The notes: generated by a model not told the origin, from the letters alone. 16,982 bases of DNA from Baffinella frigidus (GCA_026770585.1 MU647737.1:6213-23194), one strand, 5' to 3'; shown: positions 1 to 6,750, counted from the stretch's first letter. Program-made: numbers and translations.

Positions 1-17
1 GGGGGGGGGGGGGGGGG
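1..17. repeat. poly(G) homopolymer at window edge
   Basis: The window opens with 17 consecutive G residues. This may be a genuine homopolymer next to G-rich telomere-like DNA or an assembly or sequencing edge effect; the sequence cannot distinguish these. Confidence 0.9.
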
Positions 18-56
18 TACCAGGGGTGGCCCGCGAACCCAGCCTGTCTGTCAACC

Positions 57-283
57 TACGAATAGTGAGTGAAGCCGAGTGCGGCAGGGCTGGACCTCTC
101 GCACTGCCCCGCGCACTATCGAGCGCTCGTACGCCCATTCTCAAGTCAACATGCTGGGCTTGCGGTACAAACCCGTCAACTTCGGCGCGGAAAAGAGCCC
201 TACGAATAGTGAGTGAAGGCGAGTGAGGCAGGGGTGGACCTCTCGCATAGCCCCGCGCTCTGTCGAGTGTTCGTACGCCTTGT
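57..283 (+). repeat. two-copy tandem repeat, period about 144 bp
   Basis: Two direct copies (57-141 and 201-283) both start TACGAATAGTGAGTGAAG, continue with a GGACCTCTCGCA-type segment and end near a CGTACGCC motif. They differ at scattered positions. The DNA between them holds a truncated copy of the AAGTTGAC hairpin element, so the full repeat unit includes that element. No coding sequence is supported here; a short open frame across the region simply follows the repeat. Confidence 0.8.
135..200 (+). mobile_element. truncated copy of the AAGTTGAC hairpin (103-bp MITE-like) element
   Basis: The sequence reads ATTCTCAAGTCAACATGC, then TTGCGGTACAAACCCGTCAA and GGCGCGGAAAAG. It matches the left two thirds of the full-length elements at 6489-6591 and 9631-9733 (minus). 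The outer CAGACT terminus and the right third with the CACCAA/TTGGTG palindrome are absent. One arm of the internal hairpin has mutated (AAGTCAAC instead of AAGTTGAC), as expected of an old copy. Confidence 0.7.
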
Positions 284-307
284 CTGAGATCAGCCGCATC
301 AGCTTGT

Positions 308-460
308 CCTGGTTTGGGGTTTGGGGTTTGAGGTTTGAGGTTCGGGGCTTGGGGTTTCAGGTTTGGGGTTTGTGGTTCGTGATCTAGGGTTCGTGGTTTC
401 GGGTTTGGGGTTCGTAGTTTAGGGTTCTTGTTTTAGGGTTTGGGGTTTAGGGTTTACCTC
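308..460 (+). repeat. degenerate telomere-like heptamers (TTTGGGG/TTTAGGG)
   Basis: Irregular repeats of GGTTTGGGGTTTGGGG grade into TTTAGGG and TTCGTGG-like variants. The G-rich strand is the plus strand. The stretch 461-518 that follows is GC-rich and shows no gene. Confidence 0.85.
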
Positions 461-518
461 AGCCGTGGCTCGTCCTGCGGGGGGGAAGGAGCTTCCAAGC
501 CAGCGGTCCGACTGTGGG

Positions 519-775
519 GGGTTAGGGTTTAGGTTTTGGGGTTTAGGGTTTAGGGTTTAGGGTTTAGGGTTTAGGGTTTAGGGTCTGGGGTTTAGGGTTT
601 AGGGTTTAGGGTTTAGGGTTGAGGGTTTAGGGTTTAGGGTTCAGGGTTTAGGGTTTAGGGGGGTAGCGTTTAGGGTTGAGGTTTTAGGTTTTAAGGTTTG
701 GGGTTCAGGGTTTAGGGTTTAGGGTTTAGGGTTCAGGGTTTAGGTTTCAGGGTTCAGGGTTTAGCGGGTTAGGGG
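519..775 (+). repeat. interstitial telomere-like array, mainly TTTAGGG
   Basis: More than 20 units of TTTAGGG occur, including several uninterrupted runs (for example about 540-590), with TTCAGGG and TTGAGGG variants. This matches the Arabidopsis-type telomere repeat. It ends at 776-786 where the sequence becomes non-repetitive. It is not a chromosome end, because unrelated sequence continues on both sides. Confidence 0.92.
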
Positions 776-888
776 GTTCGAGTCCAGGACCGAAACGATC
801 AGGGTCTTGGGTTCAGGGATTGAGCAAGGGGGGAACTCAGAGGCTCATTTTATTATTCAAATGCATTGTGAGTTTTTTTGTGGCACTG

Positions 889-1279
889 TTCTCTCTTCGA
901 GGCTGTTGTGGCGCAGCGCGCGCGCGCGCGCGCGAGGGATAGAGAGAGAGAGAGTGAGCGAGAAAGAGTGAGTGAGAGAGCGAGAGAGCGAGAGAGCGAG
1001 CGAGAGAGAGAGAGCGAGAGAGCGAGAGAGCGAGAGAGAGCGAGAGAGAGAGCGAGAGAGCAAGATAGGGGCGCACCTTCCTCTCTTCGAGGCTGCTGTG
1101 GCGCAGCGCGCGAGAGAAAGAGAGAGCGAGGGAGCGAGGGAGAGAGAGAGTGAGGGAGAGAGAGTGAGAGAGCGAGAGAGAACACGAGAGAGGGATAGCG
1201 AGAGAGAGCGTGCGAGAGCGAGATAGAGAGGGAGGGGCGCACCGTGCGCTCTTCGAGGCTGTTGTGGCGCAGCGCGCGC
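889..1279 (+). repeat. compound repeat: three conserved 33-bp blocks separated by GA microsatellites
   Basis: A block reading CTCTTCGAGGCTG(T/C)TGTGGC followed by GCAGCGCGC occurs at 889-920, 1079-1112 and 1247-1279. Copies 2 and 3 are preceded by GGGGCGCACC. Each gap is filled with (GA)n interrupted by GAGC, about 921-1068 and 1110-1235. The long open frames here encode only Arg/Glu or Ser/Leu/Arg low-complexity sequence on opposite strands and are repeat artefacts. The spacings (about 190 and 168 bp) suggest a higher-order tandem array whose microsatellite part varies in length. Confidence 0.85.
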
Positions 1280-1850
1280 CGCTGGAGCACCTTCCTGTGC
1301 GATTCCCTCTCTTCCAGCTGCGTGTCGGAAACCACTTTAGGAAACCACTTTAGGAACCTTAAGGCTTTTGGGTTTAGGCTTAGGTTTCGGGGTTCGGGTT
1401 AAACCACAAACATTTTGGGGCTTAGGGTTTAGGGATTCCTCTGGAGGACTTTCCTGTGCGATCCCCGCTCCTCCAGCTGCGTTTATGAAACCAATTTAGG
1501 ACACTCAAAGTTCATTTAAGAAACTCAAGGTTTCGGGGGGATTGGGTTTAGGCTTAGGTTTCGGGTTTCGGGGTTCAGGTTGCGGGGTTTCGGGTTTCGG
1601 GGTTTCTTATTTCGGGTTTAGAGGCGCTCAGGCTGAGATTCCCGTTGTTCGGGTTATGAGTCTCTTGCACTGATAACCCCAAACCCTAAACATTTTTGGG
1701 TTCAGGGTTTAGGGTCTAGGGTTTCCTCTGGAGAAATTTCCTGTGCGAGTCCCGCTCCTCCAGCTGCGTTTCGGAAACCATTTAGGAAACTAAAGGTTTC
1801 GGGGGGATTGGGTTTAGGCTTAGGTTTCGGGTTTCGGGTTTCAAGTTGCG
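1272..1850 (+). repeat. higher-order repeat, three units, last two about 289 bp apart
   Basis: Units start near 1272, 1438 and 1727. Each has CTGGAG, TTCCTGTGCGA, CTCCAGCTGCGT and GGAAACCA-TTTAGGA segments, followed by GGGTTTAGGCTTAGGTTTCG. The CTGGAGGA (1441-1448) and TCCTCCAG (1469-1476) segments can pair as a hairpin. Units 2 and 3 are also preceded by similar AAACATTTT-GGG and TTTAGGG tracts. No coding signal was seen. Confidence 0.8.
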
Positions 1851-1970
1851 GGGTTTCGGGTTTCGGGTTTTGGGATCCGGGTTCAGGTTTCAGGGTTCCG
1901 AGATTCAGGATTCGGGTTCCGGGTTCCGGGACCCGGGATTCGGGTTCAGGGATTCGGGATTCGGGTTCAG
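1832..1970 (+). repeat. TTTCGGG / ATTCGGG / TTCCGGG heptamer array
   Basis: Telomere-like heptamers whose A has been replaced: TTTCGGG at the left, then ATTCGGG and TTCCGGG. The open frame across it (a Gly-Phe-Arg-Val repeat) reflects the lack of stop codons in these variants and is not a gene. Confidence 0.85.
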
Positions 1971-2039
1971 GGTAGACCTGGAAGTCAGGGCGCGTCCTCG
2001 AGGAGCACGCTGTTCATCGACATTCTCTTGCTCTGCCTG

Positions 2040-2095
2040 CTATCTAATTCAATTCATTTAGATAGAAATTGCTATCTCATTCAATTCATTCAGAT
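2040..2095 (+). repeat. short direct repeat, period 32
   Basis: CTATCTAATTCAATTCATTT-AGAT (2040-2063) and CTATCTCATTCAATTCATTC-AGAT (2072-2095) differ at two positions. This small AT-rich tandem duplication lies in otherwise unannotated DNA. Confidence 0.75.
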
Positions 2096-2104
2096 GAAAA
2101 TTAC

Positions 2105-2240
2105 AGCGCAACTTCTTTAAGATTACTAGAATGATCTTTATATGCAGCACGTTCACTTTACTACACAACCGCTTTATCATTGCTGGTGTCTATGCAGCAA
2201 CGTGCCTACCCCAAAACCAACACAGCAAATTGAATGATGC
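2105..2240 (+). mobile_element. degenerate TACTACAC-core foldback relics
   Basis: TTTACTACACAACCGCTTTATC (near 2157) matches the core of the better preserved foldbacks at 6290 and 9779. ACTAGAATGATCTTTATATG (near 2126) and CTATGCAGCAACGTGCC (near 2192) match the opposite half. The segment looks like two merged or tandem half-elements. A related decayed copy lies at 2435-2545. Confidence 0.5.
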
Positions 2241-2280
2241 GGGTTGGACCTGGAAGTCAGGGCGCGTGCGCTGGTCGAGC

Positions 2281-2365
2281 GTTCAGGGTTCCGGGAATCG
2301 GGTTCCGGGATTCGGGATTCGGGTTCCGGGATTCGGGATTCGGGATTCGGGATTCGGGTTCAGGG
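2281..2365 (+). repeat. ATTCGGG / TTCCGGG heptamer array
   Basis: Consecutive GGGATTCGGGATTCGGG units with TTCCGGG variants, bounded on both sides by copies 2 and 3 of the GACCTGGAAGTCAGGG repeat. A similar array at 2711-2806 lies between copies 4 and 5. Confidence 0.85.
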
Positions 2366-2434
2366 TAGACCTGGAAGTCAGGGCGCGTGCGCTGGTCCAG
2401 GAGCACGCTGTTCATCGCCATTCCCATACTCTTT

Positions 2435-2545
2435 GTTTCGGCAGTGAAATTCGCTACCAAACTGCTGCCACGATACCTAGAATGGTCCTTCTGCGAGCAA
2501 CGTGCATTGCCCAGAACCACGCGAATCGAATGATGCTGAGGGGAG
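2435..2545 (+). mobile_element. decayed copy of the TACTACAC-core foldback
   Basis: The region reads GGCAGTGAAATTCGCTACC, then ACCTAGAATGGTCC and GAGCAACGTGCATTGCC. By eye it aligns with the consensus GGCAATGAAATTTACTACAC, an ACTAG-ATGATC centre, and the inverse arm. The pairing GGCAGTG / CATTGCC remains. It also shares an AATCGAATGATGC-like end with the 2105-2240 copy. Confidence 0.45.
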
Positions 2546-2550
2546 AGTGA

Positions 2551-2660
2551 TCGACTTAGTGCGAATTCCAGAGGGTGGTTCTCTTGGGGTGTTTGAGTCA
2601 CTAAGTGGTCGACTTAGTGCGGTCCACGTGTCACGCCATAAGTGGATCACTTTGAGATGT
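2551..2660 (+). repeat. CTTAGTGCG repeat segment with a dispersed 26-nt match
   Basis: TCGACTTAGTGCG occurs at 2550-2562 and again at 2608-2620. CACTAAGT-GGTC-GACTTAGTG near 2599 is an inverted repeat. The CTTAGTGCGGTCCACGTGT and CATAAGTGG segments recur at 13290-13340. The 26 nt at 2573-2598 are the exact reverse complement of 12292-12317. No gene is supported. Confidence 0.7.
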
Positions 2661-2710
2661 CACGGGTTGGACCTGGAAGTCAGGGCGCGTCGTGCGCTGG
2701 TCCAGGAGCA

Positions 2711-2806
2711 GTCCGGGTTCCGGGATTCGTGATTCGGGTTTCGGGTTCAGGGTTCCGGGATGCAGGTTTCGGGTTCAGGGTTCCGGGATTCGTGATTCGG
2801 GTTCAG
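2711..2806 (+). repeat. TTCCGGG / TTTCGGG / GATTCGG heptamer array
   Basis: Mixed units of GGGTTCCGGGATTCGTG type lie between copies 4 and 5 of the GACCTGG repeat. Open frames through it are repeat-encoded. Confidence 0.82.
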
Positions 2807-2886
2807 AGTAGACCTGGAAGTCAGGGCGAGTGCGCTGGTCGAGCAGCACGCTGTTCATCGACATTCCCATGCTCTGGCTGTTTGCA

Positions 2887-3150
2887 GGTTCGGGGGTTAC
2901 GGTTTGGGGGTTAGGGTTTGGGGTTTGGGTTTTGGGTTTTGGGGTTGGGGTTTGGGTTTTGGGGTTTGGGGTTTGGGGTTTGGGGTTTGGGGTTTGGGGT
3001 TTGGGGTATTGGGTTTGGGGTTTAGGGTTTGGGGTTTGGGGTTTAGGGTTTGGGGTTTGGGGTATTGGGTTTGGGGTTTAGGGTTTGGGGTTTGGGGTTT
3101 ATGGTTTAGGGTTTGGGGTTCAGGGTTTGGGGATCAGGGTTTGGGGTTAA
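2887..3150 (+). repeat. TTTGGGG heptamer array with TTTAGGG interspersed
   Basis: More than 30 units are present. TTTGGGG dominates, with a higher-order pattern of TATTGGG and TTTAGGG variants repeating every few units (compare about 3003-3030 with 3060-3090). TTTGGGG has no stop codon in any frame, which explains overlapping open frames encoding a Val-Trp-Gly-Leu-Gly-Phe-Gly heptad. It is not a gene. Confidence 0.92.
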
Positions 3151-3155
3151 ACCTC

Positions 3156-3390
3156 CTGATGGGCTCCTCCGATCCCGGATAACCTGTTTGGAAGTTGAAC
3201 CACGATCGGTCCGAGCCTGGTTTGTGGATTAGCGTTTAGTATTTACTTTATTGCATTAAAAATGTATTCAACATTATCACATTTAATTGTGCATTTAACA
3301 TTGTTAGATTTAAGTACGTATTTTCGTCGACTTGCCCATGCTCTGGCTCCTGATAGGCCCCTCTTATCCCAGATAAGCTGTTTGGAGAGA
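3156..3390 (+). repeat. pair of about 40-bp direct repeats around AT-rich DNA
   Basis: CCTGATGGGCTCCTCCGATC-CCGGATAACCTGTTTGGA (3156-3193) and CCTGATAGGCCCCTCTTATC-CCAGATAAGCTGTTTGGA (3349-3386) are related. Between them, 3196-3345 is AT-rich, with a short ATTTAA/ACATT-rich part near 3255-3320 and no gene. Confidence 0.7.
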
Positions 3391-3430
3391 AGAGCGAGAG
3401 AAAAAGAAAGAGAGAGACAGAGAGAGAGAC
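3385..3430 (+). repeat. GA-rich microsatellite
   Basis: An imperfect (GA)n tract with AAAG interruptions. It encodes only low-complexity peptides. Confidence 0.85.
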
Positions 3431-3507
3431 CGTGCGCTGGTTCACACTCTCGATGCTCGTCTCGGGCGCCGTCGATCGTGCGTACATACCGCCTCAACAA
3501 GTAATAT

Positions 3508-3565
3508 ATGAGTGATATACGTGTAACATACGACTAATATAGTAATATACGTGTAATATACGGGC
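3508..3565 (+). repeat. AT-rich tandem repeat TAATATACGTGTAA
   Basis: GTGATATACGTGTAACATACG and GTAATATACGTGTAATATACG lie about 30 nt apart and form a short imperfect tandem repeat. No gene. Confidence 0.7.
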
Positions 3566-3668
3566 AATAGGGGTTAAACCTGTGGGGTCCTTGCGCAGCT
3601 TGACAGTTTCGACGATGGTCTCGGGCACCGTCCACCGCGACTCCCCGGTCGTGTGTATCGAGAGTAAT

Positions 3669-3706
3669 AAAGAAGAAGAAGAAGAAGAAGAAGAAGAAGA
3701 AGAAGA
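3669..3706 (+). repeat. (GAA)12 microsatellite tail
   Basis: A near-perfect GAA tract follows TCGAGAGTAATAAAG. The same leader precedes GAA tracts at 5380-5404 and, inverted, 8764-8795. The tract looks like the variable tail of a retroposon family rather than an isolated microsatellite. Confidence 0.85.
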
Positions 3707-3756
3707 GAGTTTCCCTCGCCGCCACCAGTTCAACACACCCTCCTCCCCCGGTCTCG

Positions 3757-3820
3757 GAAAGTGGGGGAGTACCCAAAGTGGGGGAGTAACCCCCCCCGGT
3801 GTTGTAAAGCGGGGGAGTAT
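3757..3820 (+). repeat. AAAG(T/C)GGGGGAGTA tandem repeat
   Basis: AAAGTGGGGGAGTA occurs twice in tandem and AAAGCGGGGGAGTA a third time after a C-run. The C-run and G-runs can pair. Confidence 0.75.
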
Positions 3821-4010
3821 TATTGTTGCATGGTATCAATTTTGTTAGTTTTGTTTGTATGTTTCGGGGGGGAGGCTCGCAACCTGTGGGGTCCTTGCGC
3901 TGTTTGACAGTCTCGATGCTGGTCTCGGGCGCCGTCCACCTTGACTCTCCGGTCCTGCGGTTGTACCTGGTTTAGGGTTTGGGGTTGGCAAGACCGGTAC
4001 CTGCCACGGT

Positions 4011-4397
4011 CCACTTAGCAGCCACCGGAGGCTTCACGGATACAGTCCATCTAAACCATTTGCACTAGAATCTTATGCATTTGCATTGGATTCTAACCGC
4101 GTTTCCCCCGGATATCCCGGGGAAAAGGAACTCGGCCGCTGCTGAGTGGCTATCCACCGCGACTCTCTAGTTTTGCGGCTGTACCTGCGCCTCAAGCCAA
4201 GTCACAATATGCCCCACACATGAGAATTTCAGGATGAGGTTGCCTCCTTCATTTATTTTTAACTCAGCAGCGGCTGTGTTCGTTTCCCCCCCGATATCTG
4301 GGGGAAACGCGGTTAGAATCCAATGCAAATGGATACGATTCTAGAACGAATCGGTCAGAAGGACTGTATCCGTGAAGCCCCCGGAGGCTACTAATTG
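4011..4397. mobile_element. 387-bp foldback element with arms of about 135 bp
   Basis: The left arm (4011-4147) and right arm (4262-4397) are inverted copies with scattered mismatches. Matching segments include GGCTTCACGGATACAGTCC, CATTTGCATTGGATTCTAAC, CGCGTTTCCCCC, and GCCGCTGCTGAGT. Each arm contains its own palindrome centred on GATATC (TTTCCCCC..GGGGAAA). The 114-bp spacer includes a truncated copy of the neighbouring CCGTCCACC repeat. No transposase frame is present, so this is a non-autonomous, MITE-like or foldback element, or an inverted duplication of host DNA. I could not define a target-site duplication. Confidence 0.85.
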
Positions 4398-4429
4398 GTT
4401 GTCGGGCGCGCTTCACGTTTTCGAGCGGC

Positions 4430-4545
4430 AGGGTTAAGGGTTTACGGCTCAGGGTTCAGAATGTCATGTTTCGGGGTTTCGGGTTTCATGTTTCGGGTTC
4501 AGGGTTTCGGGTTTCGGGTTTAGAGTTTAGGGTTTAGGGTGGCGC
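4430..4545 (+). repeat. degenerate TTTCGGG/TTTAGGG block
   Basis: Telomere-like units with TTTCGGG, TTCAGGG and TTTAGGG variants. It is interrupted at 4546-4593 by GC-rich non-repeat DNA. Confidence 0.8.
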
Positions 4546-4593
4546 GTACCAGTATGGAAAGCCCCTGCTCTCCGACCGCATCACCTGCCACAG

Positions 4594-4795
4594 GGTTTAG
4601 GGTTTAGGGTGTAGGATTTGGGGGTTTAAGTTTTAGGGTTCGGGGTTTGGGGTTTGGGGTTCAGGGTTTAGAATTTAGAGTGTAGGATTTAGAGGGTTTA
4701 GGGTTTAGGGTGTAGGATTTAGAGTTTGGGGTTTAGAGTTTAGGGTGCAGGGTTTAGGGTTCAGGGTTCAGGGTTTAGGGTTTAGGGTTGGGGGA
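4594..4795 (+). repeat. TTTAGGG-type block with GTGTAGGATTTAGA variants
   Basis: TTTAGGG, TTTGGGG and TTCAGGG units alternate with the longer variant GGGTGTAGGATTTAGAG, which recurs at about 4610, 4680 and 4710. The G-rich strand is plus. Confidence 0.85.
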
Positions 4796-4850
4796 GGCAC
4801 GCAACCTGGCACTCTGGCCTCATTCTCGTCCACGTAGAGGCTATATTTCA

Positions 4851-5060
4851 GAACATAACAAAATATGTTGTGTATCTTAAGGCTTCCAACACTCAAGATA
4901 AGGGTGGATATGCTATTTTCGGCATAGAATGCTATTTTAGGTATAGAACCAAGGCTCAGATGAGTGTATCATCTAATGAGTAAGTGTATCATCTGATAAT
5001 ATTTTAAGCCAAGAACCAAGGCTTAGATGAGTGTACGTGTTAACAGATTCTGTTATGTTC
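4851..5060. mobile_element. 210-bp foldback element, AT-rich
   Basis: GAACATAACA-AAAT-ATGTT at the left (4851-4869) pairs with AACAGATTCTGTTATGTTC at the right (5042-5060) with two mismatches; the terminal 10 bp are perfect. Internally, GAACCAAGGCT(C/T)AGATGAGTGTA occurs twice (4946 and 5013) and GTGTATCATCT twice. Flanking DNA on both sides carries a GGCTCGTAACCTGCCACTC-like repeat (4793-4820 and 5079-5105). No coding frame. Confidence 0.7.
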
Positions 5061-5154
5061 CGAGATGAAGGCGTAGGGGGGGCTCGTAACCTGCCACTCC
5101 GGCGCGGACTCGTCCTCATCCCCGTACACCTTCTGCTCTCCGAGAAGCGTCAAG

Positions 5155-5298
5155 GGTCGCGCATCCGAGCCTGCCCACAACGTTTCACTTTAATAGGGCA
5201 TCGTCCTGAAAACCGCTTAGTTGAGCATACGATGTTGCCTACTGTAGGCCGTGTGGGCCTAGGAGGGGTCCCATGAAACATTAGGTCCTGGGGGAAAC
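5155..5298 (+). mobile_element. partial copy (left arm) of the CCTACGG foldback family
   Basis: GCATCCGAGCCTGCCCA, ATAGGGCATCGTCCTGAAAA, TTGCCTACTGTAGGCCGTG, GGGCCTAG and ATGAAAC-TTAGGTCCT match 5838-5968 in order. The right arm present at 5969-6042 is missing here, so this is half of the palindrome. Short open frames across it have no recognisable product. Confidence 0.75.
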
Positions 5299-5405
5299 GA
5301 CGTGGGCCCGTTTCTTAAGGGTCATAGACGTTTGTATCACTCAACTCAAGGCGCAAGGGCCTTTTTTAGGACCTGTGTGGAGAGTAATAAAGAAGAAGAA
5401 GAAGC
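5296..5405 (+). mobile_element. (GAA)-tailed retroposon-like repeat, copy 1
   Basis: GGGCCCGTTTCTTAAGG, TTGTATCACTCAA, CAAGG, AGGGCCT and TAGGACCTGTGTGGAGAGTA lead into AATAAAGAAGAAGAAG. A homologous stretch of about 100 bp lies in reverse orientation at 8764-8862, and the last 20 bp plus tail recur at 3654-3706. A conserved 3' part ending in a variable short-repeat tail, in both orientations, is what a non-LTR retroposon or SINE leaves. The 5' end and any promoter are not defined. Confidence 0.6.
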
Positions 5406-5619
5406 CTGCCCAGGACCCGATGTGTGGTCAGCCCAGCGCTCTTTCCCGCGCCACCCACTCGAGGCTGGAAAGGGGACCATTTTAAATGTGGGGTTGTTAA
5501 ATCTAGCACCAGTCACGGGCAGGCTTGGTCACGCATCTCAGGGAATTCTCGGAGACCTGTCCCCGTACAGGTTATGCTCCCCTTGCGTCAAGAGCCGCGC
5601 ATCCGAGCCTGGTCCCCGT

Positions 5620-5692
5620 CGAGCAGATTCATAAGTCAATTATTGGAGTGTTGCCCAGGAAACATCCAATAATTGACTTATGAATCTGTTCG
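5620..5692. mobile_element. near-perfect hairpin, 28-bp arms and 17-nt loop
   Basis: CAGATTCATAAGTCAATTAT-TGGA (5624-5647) is exactly inverted at 5665-5688. The pairing extends to 5620 and 5692 with one mismatch. Such perfection in an otherwise decayed region suggests recent formation or an active foldback. The following 5693-5837 has no recognisable feature. Confidence 0.85.
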
Positions 5693-5870
5693 CATGGATA
5701 GCCAAGCAGGTGTGGGGCAATGTGGGTGTGTGCTTCCGTCGAGAAACGGTGCGTACTTAGTAAGTTCATCACTTTCCTGAAGGCGCTAGGACCCGTTGAC
5801 AGGGACTTGAAGAGGTTAATGAAGAAGAGAAGAGAATATCCGAGCCTGCCCAGAACCCGAGATGTTCAGT

Positions 5871-6042
5871 TTCATAGGGTAACGTCCTGAAAACCGGGTA
5901 GTTAGGCCTACGGTATTGCCTACGGTAGGCCGTAGGGGCCTAGGGGGGGTCCTATGAAACCTTAGGTCCTAGGGGCCCTACGGGCTACGGTAGGCAATAC
6001 CGTAGGCCCAACTACACGGTTTTCACGACGGTGCCCTATTGA
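5871..6042. mobile_element. CCTACGG foldback, full copy with arms of about 74 bp
   Basis: The left arm (5871-5946) and right arm (5969-6042) are inverted copies: ATAGGG..CGTC-TGAAAACCG..TAGTT, then GGCCTACGGTATTGCCTACGG, then GGCCTAGGG. The loop (5947-5968) holds CCTATGAAACCTTAGG. CCTACGGTA-TTG-CCTACGGTAGG within each arm is also partly self-complementary. Partial copies lie at 5155-5298 and 6185-6222. No reading frame for a transposase. Confidence 0.85.
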
Positions 6043-6055
6043 TGTGGTAAGACCA

Positions 6056-6123
6056 GGGCTTTTTTTCGCGCCAAAGTTGACGGCTCTGTGCCGCGGGCCC
6101 AGAATGTCAACTTGAGAATAGTC
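6056..6123 (-). mobile_element. truncated AAGTTGAC hairpin element, minus orientation
   Basis: CGCGCCAAAGTTGACGG, TGCCGCGGGCCCAGAATG and TCAACTTGAGAATAGTC form the reverse complement of the left two thirds of the 103-bp element. It directly follows the right arm of the CCTACGG foldback. The outer third is missing. Confidence 0.7.
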
Positions 6124-6184
6124 GGTCAGCCTCAGAGCCTCACAGCGGGCTACCAAGGGATTTCGTGCACAACCCATACGTGGA

Positions 6185-6222
6185 TACTCCGTAGGACCCT
6201 ACGGTAGGCAATACCGTAGGGA
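6185..6222 (-). mobile_element. fragment of the CCTACGG foldback (right-arm type)
   Basis: CCGTAGGACCCTACGGTAGG followed by CAATACCGTAGGGA matches 5975-6006. Only this piece of the element remains. The rest of 6124-6289 has no feature I recognise. Confidence 0.65.
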
Positions 6223-6289
6223 GGCTGGTCCTATTGATATCCTCTGTATTACGCTCATGACGAGGCAGAAAAGACCTCCGGATCTCATA

Positions 6290-6419
6290 TGGAAACACTT
6301 ATAACTTATAAGCTGGATTCAAATCAAAATTACTACACGTTTGCTTTAATATCACTAGGAAAGATCATTCTGTGTAGTAAATTTCATTGGATCCAGTTTG
6401 TAAATTACAAGTGTTTCCA
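6290..6419. mobile_element. TACTACAC-core foldback, 130 bp, well preserved
   Basis: The arms (6290-6338 and 6372-6419) pair over 48-49 bp: TGGAAACACTT, then CTGGATTCAA / TTGGATCCAG, then TACTACAC / GTGTAGTA. The 33-nt loop begins GTTTGCTTTAATATCACTAG and ends ATCATTCT. Core and loop match the elements at 9779 and 8513, while the outer arms are its own. The lack of an internal gene makes it non-autonomous. Confidence 0.85.
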
Positions 6420-6488
6420 CTTGAAATCCGCGCAGGCATAGGATCCTCCTGGGGCCCGAGGGGGGCGAGGGGCCCTCTCGTCAGTTAG

Positions 6489-6591
6489 CAGACTATTCTC
6501 AAGTTGACATGCTCGTTTCGCGGTACAAATCCGTCAACTTTAGTGCGGGAAAGCGCCCGGGCGCACCAAACTGGTGAGCCAAAATAGACTG
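6489..6591 (+). mobile_element. 103-bp MITE-like element, full copy A
   Basis: It starts CAGACTATTCTCAAGTTGAC and ends CCAAAATAGACTG, so the termini CAGACTATT / AATAGACTG are inverted repeats with one mismatch, extending with mismatches to GTTAGC / GCTTAC. Inside are the hairpin AAGTTGAC..GTCAACTT and the near-palindrome GCACCAAACTGGTGAGCC. It is the same length as the copy at 9631-9733. A truncated direct copy follows at 6618-6678. The flanks carry a CCGCGCAGGC repeat, and no clear target-site duplication was found. Confidence 0.85.
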
Positions 6592-6617
6592 CTTACCTCC
6601 GCGCAGGCTTAGCTTGG

Positions 6618-6678
6618 CAGACTATCCTCAAGTTGACATGCCGCATTTCCGGTACAAACCCGTCAACTTTGGCGCGGT
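6618..6678 (+). mobile_element. truncated copy of the 103-bp element
   Basis: CAGACTATCCTCAAGTTGAC, ATGC, CGGTACAAACCCGTCAACTT and TGGCGCGG match the first 60 bp of copy A. It stops where a GACCTCCGGATC-CCCGCAGGC repeat begins. It lies 26 bp after copy A, in the same orientation. Confidence 0.75.
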
Positions 6679-6750
6679 GACGACCTCCGGATCCCCGCAG
6701 GCTTCGCATCGGGTCCTCTTGGGGTCCGAGAGAGGCGAGGGGTCCTTTTG

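Larger units (their letters stand above)
1971..2886 (+). repeat. five-copy dispersed repeat with core GACCTGGAAGTCAGGGCG
   Basis: The 18-nt core occurs at 1975, 2247, 2368, 2670 and 2811 (the last has GGGCGAG in place of GGGCGCG). Copies 1, 3 and 5 are preceded by a heptamer array ending GTAGACC and continue into CAGCACGCTGTTCATCG-like sequence and CATTC. Copies 2 and 4 are preceded by CGGGTTGGACC and run directly into a new heptamer array. The copies therefore alternately open and close heptamer blocks at 2281-2365 and 2711-2806. Between copies lie old foldback-element relics. Confidence 0.85.
3430..4190 (+). repeat. four-copy dispersed repeat with TCTCGGGC-CCGTCCACC core
   Basis: Related segments lie at 3430-3480, 3576-3665, 3878-3970 and, truncated, 4150-4187. 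The fullest copies run AACCTGTGGGGTCCTTGCGC, TTTGACAGT, TCTCG-TG-TGGTCTCGGGC, CCGTCCACC, GACTCTCCGGTC, TGCGG-TGTACCTG. On the minus strand the first parts read as similar short peptides, but without a longer frame, so I treat this as a repeat. The fourth copy lies in the spacer of the 387-bp foldback. Confidence 0.75.

Noticed and set aside
1-17. Poly(G) as a true telomere end
   Set aside because: The terminal telomere at a left chromosome end would be C-rich on the plus strand; here it is G-rich, and no regular TTTAGGG array precedes it.
853-1335. 160-codon minus frame and several others rich in Ser-Leu-Ser or Arg-Glu
   Set aside because: These are translations of GA/CT microsatellites. Open frames exist on both strands and in several frames over the same bases.
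3430-4014. A multi-exon gene on the minus strand suggested by similar short peptides
   Set aside because: The similar peptides come from copies of one dispersed repeat. Frames break within each copy and no splice-consistent product could be supported.
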